Source: Calendula officinalis (Eukaryota > Streptophyta > Magnoliopsida > Asterales > Asteraceae). From it: a stretch of DNA of 64,000 bases. This document shows positions 1 through 11,930 of this stretch, piece after piece (the first letter of the stretch is position 1; each line of letters starts with the position of its first letter). The notes beneath the pieces were generated by a model. The model was not told where the DNA came from. It did not search any database and saw only the letters and a list, made by a program, of their open reading frames with translations. The stretch lies in assembly GCA_963853835.1 (NCBI GenBank), contig OY970820.1:78550909-78614908 (forward strand), in the 5' to 3' direction. The position numbers and the translations under genes were made by a program.

Positions 1-1887
1 GCTGTTAATACTCCAGCTCGAATTGAAATTCCAAATAGGCAATATGATGATAAAATCACTCAAGAATCTAAGACACGCTTGAAGCGTGGAAGACCAATTG
101 GTTCAAAGGATAAAAATCCTCGAAAAAGAAAACCAACAGAAAATGCAATTGATCATGAGGAGAATGTTCCTGAAGAAGCACAAAACAATCCTCCGGTTGA
201 GGAAAGTAATGTTGTAGAAAATATTGATGAGAAATTTTCTTATGCTGTCGCATGTGATATTATGAATGATGATTCTAAACCACAATCTGTTAATGAATGT
301 CAAAATAGACATGATTGGGTTAAATGGAAAGAAGCTATACAAGCTGAACTGGATTCTCTCAATAAGAGAAAGGTATTTGGACCTATTATTATGACACCTG
401 AAGTTGTGAAACCATTAGGGTATAGATGGATTTTTGTACGAAAAAGAAATGAGAAAGACGAAATTGTAATATACAAAGCTAGACTTGTAGCACAAGGTTT
501 CTCTCAATGACCTGGAATTGATTATGAGGAAACATATTCTCCAGTTATGGATGCAATCACTTTTAGGTATTTAATCAGCCTTGCAGCCTCTAAAAATTTA
601 GAGATGCGTCTTATGGATGTTGTTACTGTTTATTTATATGGATCACTTGATAGTGATATACATATGAAAATTCCTGAAGGATTTAAAATGCCAGAAGCAT
701 TGAATACAAAACCTAAAGAAATGTATTCTATTAAACTACAAAGATCTTTATATGGGTTAAAACAATCTGGACGCATGTGGTATAATCGTTTAAGCGATTA
801 CTTGACAAGTAAAGGTTACAAAAATAATACTATTTGTCCATGCGTATTTATTAAAAGAACAACATCTGGATATGTGATTATAACTGTATATGTTGATGAT
901 CTAAACATCATTGGAACGAATAAATAAATTCTTGAAGTTATTGAACTTTTAAGGAAAGAATTCGAAATGAAAGATCTTGGGAAAACTAAGTATTGTCTTG
1001 GTTTACAAATTGAACATTTGCCTAATGGAATACTTGTTCATCAATCGAATTATACTGAAAAAATCTTGAATCGTTTCAATATGAACGAAGCCAAATCTTT
1101 AAGTACTCCAATGGTTGTTAGATCACTAAATATTGACAAAGATCCATTTCGCCCATGCGAAGAAAATGAGGAGGTTCTTGGTCCAGAAGTACCATACCTT
1201 AATGCAATAGGTGCCCTAATGTATCTTACTAATTGTACCAGGCCTGACATTTCTTTTGCTATAAACTTATTAGCAAGGTTCAGTTCATCACCGACAAAAA
1301 GGCATTGGAACGGGATCAAGCACATATTCCGATACCTTCGAGGAACTAGTGACTTAGGATTATTTTATCCTAATGATTCAAAACAAGGATTGATTGGTTA
1401 TGCAGATGCAGGGTATTTGTCTGATCCTCATAAAGCAAGATCTCAAACTGGATATGTCTTCATGAATGGAGGTACTGCAATTTCCTGGCGTTCTCAAAAG
1501 CAAACACTTGTTGCCACATCTTCAAATCATGCTGAAGTAATAGCACTAAATGAAGCAAGCAGAGAATGTGCATGGTTAAGATCAATGACGCAACTCATAC
1601 TAACTTCATGTGGACTGGATAAAGATAAAGTCCCAACTTTAATATATGAAGATAACGCGGCATGTGTTAATCAAATGAAAGAAGGATATATCAAGAGCGA
1701 CAGGACAAAACATATTCCTCCAAAGTTTTTCGAATACACTCAAGAGCTTATAAAGAATCATGAAGTTGAGATAAAGTATGTTCAATCCAGTAACAATGCA
1801 GCAGATCTTTTCACGAAGGCACTTCCCACTGCAATCTTTAGAAAGTATGTATCGGGTATCGGAATGCGACATGTGCATAGCATGTGA
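1..1887 (+). pseudogene. Ty1/copia polyprotein, 3' half (RT and RNase H), two in-frame stops
   Basis: The window opens inside a copia polyprotein, in frame 1. From left to right there is the linker after integrase, the reverse transcriptase (start near residue 100, YVDD box at about 889-903) and RNase H (about 1400-1830, with the DNAA and KALPT motifs). The frame is open except for TGA at 508-510 and TAA at 925-927. The first stop sits where relatives have Arg after GFSQ, so it fits a CGA to TGA change, the usual outcome of methyl-CpG deamination. The second sits just after the YVDD box, where Glu is common. No frameshift is visible. The element is therefore a non-autonomous copy. Its 5' part lies outside the window. 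Confidence 0.93.
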
Positions 1888-2033
1888 AGAATAGTGATTA
1901 CATAAATGAGGGGGAGTAAACTATGCACTGCACTCTTTTTCCCTTCGCTAAAGTTTTTTTTCCACTGGGTTTTCTTTAGCAAAGGTTTTTAACGAGGCAG
2001 TAGTAGTTGGAAAATGTGTCATCCAAGGGGGAG

Positions 2034-2346
2034 TATTATGAATATGCAAGACAAAGCCATTAAATGGATTGCCACATTTTCAACCCTTCATGTCTTCTCC
2101 ATCAAATCTATGTCTACTTATTTACCTTTCATTTGTATGTACATGTAATGCAAGGGTAAAACTTTTAGTATAAATACCCCATGAGATGGATGAATAAAAT
2201 GAACCTCAACACTTTCATAAGTGTTTACATACTTCTCTTCCTCTCTTCTTTCTAGTTATTGTTTTTCATCTTATGTTCTTGTTATAGATATAGCAAGTTC
2301 TTTAATGAAGTGCTAATAGGGTCATAATCATATCTAATTTATAACA
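2034..2346 (+). repeat. 3' LTR of the copia element
   Basis: A purine-rich tract (CCAAGGGGGAG, ending near 2033) precedes a segment that starts TATTATGAATATG and ends near TTATAACA. It has a TATA-like TATAAATA near 2170 and a polyadenylation-type region after it. The usual LTR start TG appears as TA here. The 5' LTR is outside the window, so both ends are inferred. The 146 bp between the end of pol (1887) and the LTR is the normal untranslated 3' region of such elements. Confidence 0.7.
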
Positions 2347-4524
2347 CATTTGAAAATCAGATGGAGAATTCTACTGCCGTACGATAAATCAAGCTAAATT
2401 AACTTACCTTGGTGAGATTTAAGGTTGATCAGGGCAATAACTACATCCGCTTAAAGTTTCTGCTTCCAATCCTAAATGGTTTGTCGCATTGATTTGTTGA
2501 ATTTCACAAGCGAATCCCTTTGTGATGTCTTTGCTACTGTGCTTGCGAATTCCATTACCTTCGTACAGCACCAAAATAAGAACGATTATAATACAATCTT
2601 ACATCGATTTGAGGGAGAATATGCTACTTATTTGGATTATATCCAACTTCAATCAGAACCGAAAATCAAGCCACGCAATTTAGAAACTGAAATTCCGAAA
2701 TTGTTGCTACACGATATGTGAGTAACTGCTGGAACATACAGCCGGCGGCATAAGTGGGGTACATGCTGAATTCAATTTGATGGCTTATCAGTTCGTTGCA
2801 GTCTTTCTAAAAAGCCATATATTCAAATCGGTATGTAAGAGGAAGAAGCTTGCCCTAACTTCGAAAAAGCCATATATTCAATTTTCGAATCGGTATGTAA
2901 ACAGTTTTGAAATCATGGTTTGTTTCCAATCCGTTTTTAGTAATTAAATTACAAGTTTCATCTTTATAGGTAATATACACACTGATACACAGGTTTATAA
3001 ACCATCCACTCTGAATCCATAATTTAGGTTTTTGGTTTATCCATAATTTACTGTAATATCTTAATTCGATTTTCAAGTCGTTTAGTTAGCAGTGAATTCA
3101 ATCAATAGCATTGGAGAATTGATTTTGAAGTCATTGTCTATCGAGAATGATGTGCAAGCTCTATGAGCTACCATTATATTGATCTAATCGTGCCCTAGGG
3201 AGTTATTAAACTTTAATCTTTATAAATATTCAGTTGATTTGTATGTATGTAGGTAACGAAAAGTAACAAATTATGTAATTGATTTTTATGCAGGTAACGG
3301 AAAGTAACAAAAGAACATAACAAGGGCTGCCAGAAAGAAAATTGCAAGGCTTATGGAGGTACCCGTAATTGAGGTAGATGATCCTTGAAGTAATGACTGA
3401 CTATCTGAGTCAGTGAACTCGGTAATTTAAATGCCTTCGGTTCTCCAAAAATCAATGTTTGTGTGTTCATAATGTGGCGAAAATTCAATATGTGCACTCC
3501 AAAATTCAATATGTTGTTTTATATTTGGTTTTGATGATTACATATTTGTTTTCTGATTTCAGATTTGGACTACTGTGATAATACAATCAGTCAATTCATA
3601 TTGTGGTTATAAAAGAAGCCCATATATTGCCTGATGATCAGCACATATCTATCTTGCAAAAGAAGCCCCTATCTTGCCTGATGACCAACACAACTTATCT
3701 TACAAAAGAAGCCCATATCTTGCCTGATGACCACCTTAAATTAATGTGAGTACATATTTGAATTATCATAGCAGGGTAATATGTTCAGATCTATATTGCC
3801 TTTTGCATTATCTGAAAGGAAATTTTAGTGTTCAGTTGACTTAATGTTTGAGTTCATGCAAGGGGATTAATGTTTGCGTTCTTGCTAATTTCAATATGAC
3901 CGAGTTAGCAATTTTGGTTGGAACCGGTCAGCATATGGGACCGAGTCCGAAGTTAGAGTATGAGTCCGAAATTATTACCAAATCAAACAGGGTCTTAGTT
4001 TTATCTCTAGCGGGTTAAATATGTAAACTAAATCAAATGTATGTGCTCTTATGAGGATTACTGAAATAATCCTCATGATAAAGTAATTGCATGTGTGAAC
4101 AATTAAGAAATTTTAAGGGGCATTTAATTTAGTTAAAATGATTTTTTTTTTTACCTAGGATATGTCAATTTTGCTAAACAATATTTACATCTTATTATTT
4201 ATCTTTTATTAAAATGATTTTTTTTTTGCAGCATGTTTTCAAGATGGACCAAGAAGAGTATTCCAGTGAGGAAATCGATTGGTTTTACATTGAGTTTGTG
4301 GATAATCTAAGATATTCTAGATCTCATTAAAAAGGTTTGTCAATTATAAGAAAAGTTTAACTTTTGTTATTTATTCTAATACACTTGATACTATAAAAAA
4401 ATCAAATTACTCCAGCCCCTTGTTTTGCTATGTACAAAAGAGTTTTTTTGACACGAACTCATTTTAAAAAACAAGATCATGGGGTGGTTTTCTTAAGAGA
4501 GTTTTTTTGCCTGCAATCTTGTAT
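2347..4524. other. Gene-free stretch with decayed coding-like scraps
   Basis: No intact gene was found. A plus-strand ORF of 81 codons (2476-2721) is not a family I recognise, and a short coding-like run near 3318-3388 ends in TGA. A roughly 30-bp motif containing AAGCCATATATTCAA and CGGTATGTAA occurs twice, near 2810 and 2865. The stretch leads directly into the glycine decarboxylase fragment, so it may be part of the same mobile segment; this is inference. Confidence 0.4.
3611..3735. repeat. Three tandem copies of a 46-47 bp unit
   Basis: The motif AAAAGAAGCCC starts at 3611, 3658 and 3704. Each time it is followed by a variant of ATCTTGCCTGATGA, so the period is 46-47 bp and the copies differ by a few bases. 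Function unknown. Confidence 0.85.
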
Positions 4525-5172
4525 GCTGCTTGGTACAACATCTGCTGCAACTAGGGGTTCCACACTTATTTTGCCTATTTCATATGCATACATTGCTATG
4601 AGCCTATGATGAGATTACAAGGAATAACCCATGTATCAAAGATTGCTATTTTGAATGCAAATTATATGGCAAAACGGTTAGAGCGTCTTAAGTTATTTTC
4701 TTTTTTCCTATTTTAACTTATTAATACAATAACTATTGGTGTGTTATATTCACTATCCAATTCTTTTTGATGGTGTGAACGGATCGGCTGCCCATGAGTT
4801 CATAGTTGATTTGAGACCGTTGAAGGTAATTTTTACGTTAAATCAACTTACAAACTTTTCTTTTCATTTATTCTAAAGTACTTACATTAAATTAATCCAA
4901 ATTACAAAAGATTGCTAAACATCTTATACATACATAGCCCCTCGCCCATTCCGAGAACTCTCATGATTGAATCCGCTGAAAGTGAAAGCGAGGTATGCTT
5001 CTCAATTAATATCGGCCAGGTAGGGTTGGTTTGATTGGTTTTTCTATCCATTTTACTTGAAGCATGGAAATATTGGATGCCAGGCGCAGTTGGAGAGTTT
5101 TTGTAATGCTTTAATCTTGAATAGAGAAGAAATAGTAGAGATTGAGAAACGAAAAGTTAATATTAACAACAA
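4525..5172 (+). pseudogene. GLDP: Glycine decarboxylase P-protein fragment with introns retained
   Basis: Translated pieces match the C-terminal half of the mitochondrial glycine cleavage P-protein in order. They are GTTSAA plus LILPISYAYIAM (about 4530-4605), AILNANYMAKRLE (about 4645-4690), [20 protein letters not shown] (about 4750-4815), RTLMIESAESESE (about 4950-4992) and FCNALI followed by REEIVEIEKRKVNINN (about 5095-5170). The pieces are separated by non-coding DNA with GT and AG borders, so this is a genomic copy and not a retrocopy. Half of one exon, the part before the RTLMIE piece, is missing, and small indels break the frame. The likely origin is gene-fragment capture by a transposon, since a Helitron-like end follows 240 bp downstream. 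Confidence 0.85.
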
Positions 5173-5387
5173 AAGCCATATAAGATATTGTAGAATTTAA
5201 TTTATTAAATGTTTTTAGTTTACTAATAAAATAATAATTAGTATTATATCGTAGTCTCATTATGTAAGTTTATTTATGTCGCAAACTTTTGTTTCATGTT
5301 ATAACTTTTGTTTCATGTTATAACTTTTGTTTGCCATTATATTTGTTTTTTGAAGAATTTGAACATTTATTATGAAAAAATTTATAA

Positions 5388-5412
5388 TCCACCCGTGATG
5401 TTATAGGCTAGT
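5388..5412 (+). mobile_element. Helitron-like 3' end (decayed)
   Basis: CCACCCGTGATG then TATAGGCTAGT resembles the plant Helitron terminus, a GC-rich hairpin followed by CTAG and a host T. The hairpin arm on the right is lost. It closes the segment holding the glycine decarboxylase fragment and lies 106 bp past the stop codon of the SSUH2-like gene on the other strand. The 5' end of the element could not be placed. Confidence 0.45.
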
Positions 5413-5517
5413 ATATATATAAACACAACAAAATCGACATTTCAAATATCATACACACACCAACATACAACCAAATCACAACATACCCACAACCTTAAAA
5501 CACAAACATCAATCAAC

Positions 5518-7596
5518 TCACAACTTAACCCAATCTAAACACGGACAACACCCCCAACAAAACCTAGAAGGATAATAATCCTTCAAGTACACATCTCGGC
5601 TATAACCAATAATGTAGAAACTGAAGGCTTGACCACGGTTGACCATTGTCACACGCGTAACAGGAATTACAGAAATCGTGTGCCTCTCACAAATAACTCT
5701 AGCACTAGGAGGAATAGGCGGTCTTTCAGAAATTACTTCTGAAGAAAACTGGTTCAAGAAAAACGAGTCAGCAAAAAACGCGGGTGTGCAATTGTAGGCT
5801 TGCGTGTTGCACAATTGCACCCCTTTGGCTCGGTGAAACACATCATCGGGAACCGAGGCTGCACCACTTGTTGCATTCAGTTTTCTGATAGCATGTGTAT
5901 CCCTAAAAAATATTTAAATTCAATTATTGTTCATATTTTGTATTTTATATTAAATATTATATATGCTTAAATTTGGAATGAAATGTAGTATTTGTAATTT
6001 TGTACCATTTAACGAGAGCTATTTTGCGTGATAAAAGTGAACCACTGCCTACACATTTTGAACATTTGACTAGCCCACGAGATCCACAACTTGCACAAGG
6101 TATCTTGCCTTTGCCGTTACATTTCACACATCTGCATATAGGAAATGTTTCAGTTAGTGGTTTAGTCCTTAAACTTTTACTGATTTGACAGTTTAACCCT
6201 TGAACTTTTTCGCAATGGGTTTATCCTAAATTGACAAAAGGGGAGCATGTAAGATGGCTTACATTGTATCAGATCCATCTCTATGAGCAACTAAACCCCT
6301 ACCGTAACACGCTGCACACTCGCTCATCTGATTTTCTTTATAAAATCCCGGTTCTTGACCTGCATTACATGTACCACAAACAATATCTCCTTTTCCCGCA
6401 CAATCTGCAATTCAACCAAAATATCATAAATACAATTATATATCTAATTATCTACTAAAGTAATTAAATTTTATTAATCTTTAAACCATTACCTGAGCAT
6501 TTGTCGACAATTTCAGAATGGGGGATTTTGGCACGTGATTCTTTATGTTGTGTGAATAAAACCGGGAATTCTGATCTTAAATCTAGTTCCCAAACACCAA
6601 GTTCAGGCCCGTTTTCTCTTCCATCAATTTTGTTACCATGATACGGTTCTGTTTCGGTTATAACTTCCCGTTCTTCCACAAAAGTTTCAAGAGTTCCAAC
6701 ATAAACATTACAGTCTTCAACAGAATGAATTTTCCATGTGCGAGCAGGACGACTTCCCCAACAACAACGATGACCAACATGGTCAATTAGTAATTCCCGA
6801 ATTTCAACCTCATCTAGTACTTGTCTGTAAAGATATATAATGAAATTATGTTAATCTATCTGAGTTATATCAATTAAAGATAAGATCATAAGATAGTATG
6901 CATTCTGTTTCAAGATGGCACATGATTTACCTATGAGGTTGAGGTTCAGTTTTACCAAATTGTCCTCCATAGCCAGCCTCGTATGGAAAAGCTTGTTCTG
7001 CAAGAAAAGTGAATAATTTTACATTTGCATGTGAGCACAAGATAGAATCAGATAATCAGGTCCAAAGTTAAGGTTAGTAAGCTAATTTTACATTTATAGG
7101 CACCTCCTTACATATTTCTAATCTGATTGTTTTGAATCTAAATGTCTAAATTGATTAATTCGGCTTCACTTTAATCATGCATCCAAACACCCCCTATTCT
7201 GTAATCCTAACTCAGATACAGAAAAATTGAACTAAAAATCATCACACGCAAGTTCCTAAAAATCAAACATGAATAAAGGCTAAAGCAATTGAGATGAACG
7301 GTACCAGTAATATACGGAGGAGGCTCCGGCGAACTCATCAACGGAGCATGGAGAGAAGCAGCAGCTGATCGGATTTCGTCAACGCTGACTTCAGAAGCGG
7401 TCGGAATCATTGATCCTGTTCGCCCCACCGATGGATAACGATGCCATTTCTCGCTTTCTCTATCCCCAATTTCACTTTTTTCTGCAGATAAATTAGGGAT
7501 TAGGGGTGATCATACAACTGAAAGAAGAGTATACTTGGTAATTTGAGCAGAAAATGAAGAGATAGAAACTGTACCATTAAGCAGTGGTTGCTCCAT
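5518..7596 (-). CDS. SSUH2: SSUH2-like cysteine-rich protein, 7 exons, 416 aa
   Basis: Exons on the minus strand are 7575-7596, 7305-7481, 6931-6997, 6493-6824, 6263-6404, 6006-6131 and 5518-5902. All have GT-AG introns, and the 1251 coding bases close in frame. The start is MEQPLLNE. The N-terminal part is plant-specific. Residues about 198-280 hold DnaJ-type CxxCxGxG-like zinc repeats (DCAGKG, CGTC, CAAC, CVKCNGKG, CASCGSRG, CSKCVGSG), and the C-terminal 130 residues match the SSUH2 tail (RHTISVIPVTRV, ending in a Cys-rich DYYPSRFCWGCC). Animal SSUH2 is linked to odontogenic gene control; the plant role is not established. No break was seen. A Helitron-like end lies just beyond its 3' end. 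Confidence 0.9.
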
Positions 7597-8035
7597 ATTT
7601 GGGATGAACTGGTAACCGATTAATAATGAACGCGGTTTTCCTATCGGCTGACAGAGGGTTTATCAAAGCAACGAAATTGCTTATACAGCAAGGAAAACAA
7701 GGTATGGTATGGTAGTCAATCTTTCTTGTCCTAGGATTTTAATTTTATTCCGCACCTTAGAGATAATATTATATTTTATTAAAAAGAATTCTTTATTTTT
7801 CTAATCATTTAATTAATACCAATTTCAAATCGAATTATTATAGTAGAAATAATCTTTATCTTTATTTTTATATCTAATAAAAGAAAGTTTAACACGATAC
7901 ATAAATTAATATTTCCATACCAAATATCAAAGAGAAATTTCGTTAAATCCTAAGTGTATGTTTGGTATGCAGTAATCAAGCAAGGAATGGAAAACCTTAT
8001 TCCTATATAAAAATTAGTTGAGATTTAATATGTTA

Positions 8036-8804
8036 GAGTAATGATATTTCTTCATACATTCTCTTACTATCCCTATGCCTACCTATTTGATGATGACAAG
8101 TGTCAAAATCGATGAATGTTATTAGAAAAGAGAATAGTGAATTACACATGTCAAATTTGGAAGTGAGTAGGCTTAGATCGGTGTCAATGGTGGCGTCGGA
8201 TGGCCAACCGACGGCACGCCCCATTCTTTTGCCCGCGTCAGTTGGTGGTGTGGGTTTGGGGACGAGACATAGGATGAGAATCTGGTGGACCCGTTGTGAT
8301 TTTTAGCCGTTAAAAATAAAAATAAAAATGTTTTTTTTATTTTCACCAAATGATAATATTTTCAAAAATTCAAAAAAATTCAAATTTTTACATTTATAAC
8401 TACCCAGTCATTACTTCTAAATTTGTTGCACCGCATTTCATTTCCTTCTCTCTAAAAACTTCACACATTCTTCTAAAACACTTCATTTTTTCACTAATTG
8501 TTATTTTTTTAATTAATGTACTTTTTTTATTTTAGTTTTTTTAAATTAATGTATTTTTTATGCAATGTCTTTTTTTGATTAATGTGATTTAGGTTAATTA
8601 GTTGTATATTTTAATTAATTAGAAAAAAAAGATGGTGGGGCTCAAATTAAGTGAAGGGAAGAGATGTTGTTGGCATGAGTATGTCAGTTTAGTGTCAGTT
8701 GATGTGTCTGTTGTCGTGACATTGATGTGCTAACAACTGACAATGTCAGTTTTGTTCACCGTTGAGACCGGTTTTATGATCAGTACGAAGAAATATCATT
8801 TCTC
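8036..8804. mobile_element. Mutator-like MITE, 769 bp, 9-bp target duplication
   Basis: The termini are inverted: GAGTAATGATATTTCTTC on the left against GAGAAATGATATTTCTTC read from the right. Both sides are flanked by the 9-bp direct repeat AATATGTTA (8027-8035 and 8805-8813), the duplication length of Mutator-like elements. The inner sequence has no coding capacity. It shares a core (AGTGTCAAAATC, then ACACATGTCA) with the 179-bp element at 38325. Confidence 0.85.
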
Positions 8805-9592
8805 AATATGTTAATATGGTAAATTAAATAAGAGTAAGTTAAATCGCATTTGAAAACGTATGGATTTTTCATTACCAAGTTTTATGGAATTACAAATGCT
8901 ATATATCCTGAGAAGTCTTTTTAAAACTTAAAAGAAGAAAACAAATAAATCAGTTATGGTTGATTCTAGGCTTCTAGCTTTTTGCTATCGTGTTTTTAAT
9001 ACATCGCCGTTCAAAAAAGTTATATCGACTATAGTTTTTAGAGTCCAAAGTATGGACATGTAGTATATGATTTTTTTGTCTTATAATTTGGTTATAACAC
9101 AGAACTAAAAAGCTCATTCTTTCCTAAATATGTTATAGGTTTCTTTACACCTCACATATCTCGAATTTATTGACGTTAAACATAAAAAAATGGAAACTGC
9201 CATTGCGTACGTAAGACACATGAAGTGGCTATGATGGCCATGATGTCTGGCATGTCGCCGGGCGATAAACGGTATAATTACGATCCTATAGTAGCAGATA
9301 CATAATAAACGGTATAACGATCCTATGGTAGCGGATACGCACCCATATGATAAATAAAAAACATCTTTCTTTTTAATTGGTTTAATTAAGAAGAGGCAAA
9401 GGGGGGCAATAACATAAAAAAAATCTCATATTAACATATCTTAAACAAAATTATATAGGTAGTATGTTACGGTAATTAAACCAAATCAAAACTTAAAACT
9501 GACATACAAACTTCAACAAGAACTCGTAATTATATCCATGGTGGTACATTCCCATTTCAAACGGCAGTTTAATAACACGTGCGTACCTCAAA
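8805..9592. other. Intergenic, AT-rich, one small duplication
   Basis: No gene was found. The only structure noted is a direct repeat of about 36 bp (AAACGGTATAA, then CGATCCTAT) at 9265-9301 and 9305-9340. The stretch lies downstream of the DUF247 gene. Confidence 0.5.
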
Positions 9593-11065
9593 TCAAGCAG
9601 GTGGAAGTCGTGCGCATCGTCTCAAAAGCTTTACAATATCCTCATTAGTGTCATCGGGAAGTGGCCTGATGGCGAAGTAAGTCTGTATAAAACTTGTGAA
9701 CAGAATAGCAGTCGCCACCAACAAAGCCACCGTCTTCCAGGGACTACTAAAGTACACCGTCATAAGCTCCGCCGCCCACGTCTTATACTTGTTATTACAA
9801 TGCTTCTCAATCCCTCGCCGGAGTTGGTTAAACATATATAGATTAACCGCCGGCACTTCAATCTCATCGTACATCTTCACAACTTCCTCATCTCTCCCAA
9901 GACTATGGAGCAATATGCTGTTATTACGCAACTCCTTCACATCATCACGTTGAATAATTAAGGATTTCATCACTCGAATATAAGTCGAAACCCTAAAATC
10001 ATTAGGGTTATGGGGGCACATCTCGTACGCGATCATGTTTAAGTAAATAGCTTTCGTGTTCGAGGATATTGCTCTACGAACAAGCTCGAACTCCCCGTAA
10101 CAAAAATGTGTGTGAAACATAATGTCTTCATTTGACGACTCCTTATCCGAACATTTCAAGAAAATACCTTTCGCTTTGAGTTCCATAACCGAAGCAAATG
10201 AACGGTTTCTCTTTACATAATTATAATCTTCACCTCGGTTTGTATCTAGATCTTTAGCAAATTTCCCCCACATTCTAGAATTAGTTGAACCGAGACCAAG
10301 AGAAACCGAAAGTGATATGAAATAAGATCTATAAAGCTCGAGAAGATGGAGCGGTTGCTTCATTTCAAGACACTTTTCTTCCCTCGTGATCACCTCGCCG
10401 TAGTTTAAGTAGTTAAAGAAACGGTTTAGAATCTCTTCGCCTTTATCTTTCGGGAATCTTAAGTTCAATAGAACTTCTAATACTACAAACGGGATTTGGT
10501 TCTCGAGCAAGAAAATGTCGCGAGCTACACTTGCGAACCCTAATGCGCCCAAGAATTCGTTATTTAACAACAACTTATTGTTTCCGCATGCTATACAGTC
10601 TATGAAAAACAAAATAAAGCAGCCATCGTGTAACATCATTCGATTAAACTCCTCGTTGCTATAATCATCCGTGGAACCGTCGATATAACACTTTCGGGCA
10701 TCATGTACCACTTCAAACACTCGGTTGTATAACAAATTAATGGTTTTTCCGGTGCTCAAACGATACTCTTCGAGTGTTATGAGTTTGTATTTCTCGGCTT
10801 GAGCAAGCTGCGGTCGGTTATGGTGGTACGGGCCTAGTGAAACAACTGCGGGCTCGTAGTATTCGCTATTTTTACGACCTTTTTCGCCTTTTAAGAGCAA
10901 CGGTGGTACTTTTTCGATATGGCGTATGCGTTCGTAGCGTTTTGTGGTCTCGTGGCCTCTGATGCAGACATCCCACTCGTGCACCAAGCTATTGTGGTTG
11001 TTGGCCGGCTGATTATCGGGCATGTCGATCCTTACGTCCTCATTTTCAGACATCTCCATCTCCAT
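9593..11065 (-). CDS. DUF247 / UPF0481 membrane protein, 490 aa
   Basis: This is a single long exon. It has the family signatures AVVSLGPYHH (residues 73-82), MMLHDGCFILFF (143-154) and LLENQIPFVVLEVL (186-199), and one C-terminal membrane helix (about 444-466) before a charged tail. That is the normal layout and length for the plant DUF247 family (UPF0481). Family members are plasma-membrane or secretory-pathway proteins of mostly unknown role; some act in grass self-incompatibility. The chosen start is the first Met of MEMEMSENE, and later Mets in the same run are also possible. The upstream region on this strand is about 300 bp of plain AT-rich DNA before a hAT element. The frame is unbroken, so it is probably functional. 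Confidence 0.93.
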   Translation of the reverse strand: MEMEMSENEDVRIDMPDNQPANNHNSLVHEWDVCIRGHETTKRYERIRHIEKVPPLLLKGEKGRKNSEYYEPAVVSLGPYHHNRPQLAQAEKYKLITLEEYRLSTGKTINLLYNRVFEVVHDARKCYIDGSTDDYSNEEFNRMMLHDGCFILFFIDCIACGNNKLLLNNEFLGALGFASVARDIFLLENQIPFVVLEVLLNLRFPKDKGEEILNRFFNYLNYGEVITREEKCLEMKQPLHLLELYRSYFISLSVSLGLGSTNSRMWGKFAKDLDTNRGEDYNYVKRNRSFASVMELKAKGIFLKCSDKESSNEDIMFHTHFCYGEFELVRRAISSNTKAIYLNMIAYEMCPHNPNDFRVSTYIRVMKSLIIQRDDVKELRNNSILLHSLGRDEEVVKMYDEIEVPAVNLYMFNQLRRGIEKHCNNKYKTWAAELMTVYFSSPWKTVALLVATAILFTSFIQTYFAIRPLPDDTNEDIVKLLRRCARLPPA

Positions 11066-11372
11066 CGGGTTTGAGTAGGTGTTTCTGTTGCTAAAAAAGC
11101 AAATTGAATGAATAAGTGCCTGATGGTTTGTACGTTATAATATATATTTAGTATAAAAGAATTCAAAATAACTAAACTTTTTGGATGAAAAAAGAAAGAC
11201 TTAAGTTCAAATTAGGTTTGCCCACTTTATAGTGGTGTTAGAAGCTAACGCTTATACACACTAGCAACACCAATAAAAACCTTCAGAAAAAGGAAACAAA
11301 AAGCATTATTTGTGGTTCGATGTATCGGTCATAAAAATTTTTTAACGGCAAAATATAATTTTTTGTGGTACA

Positions 11373-11630
11373 CAGTGTCGGCCTTGAGCATATCTATCAT
11401 AGGCATGGACTATAGCCAACTTCAAAATTGAGAGCCCAAAATAGAAAAATTAATAAATTATATGGTATTTTATATGATTTACATTAACAAAATTTTAATT
11501 CAAACTGTGATTCGTATAAAAGTAGGTCATGACATGTATTATTTTTTGTATCGATATTTATTTCTATAATTAGGATGGACCCTAAATACAACTTTCGCCT
11601 AGGGTCCTGACAAACTCGAGACCGGCCCTG
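11373..11630. mobile_element. hAT-type MITE, 258 bp, 8-bp target duplication
   Basis: The ends are CAGTGTCGGCC on the left and, read inward from the right, CAGGGCCGGTC. The flanks are GTGGTACA (11365-11372) and GTGGTACC (11631-11638), an 8-bp duplication with one mismatch, which is the hAT length. No coding capacity is seen. Confidence 0.75.
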
Positions 11631-11930
11631 GTGGTACCTATGGTTTGGACCTAGGTCATCTAGTCCCCGGGTTACGTATGACATCAAACTCTGTCTTGCC
11701 TTCCAATATATATAATCAGTTTGATATAGGGGTGATAATTTAACTTATATCAGGTTCAAGTTGATGAGTTTAGATTTGCGGATTGGTTGGTGAGAAATGT
11801 TCCTAAGTAGCTTTATTATTTACATGTGAGTAAATAAAAAGATGTGAGCACACAAGAGTGGTCCAACAAGACTATACGTACAGGACATGGAACAGAAGGG
11901 CCAACCAGGAAAAGAACCATACGTCCATAC

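Noticed and set aside
2476..2721. Protein-coding gene of 81 codons
   Set aside because: No recognisable family, no supporting exon structure, and located in transposon-like DNA.
9696..9953. Plus-strand ORF of 85 codons
   Set aside because: Antisense shadow of the DUF247 gene.
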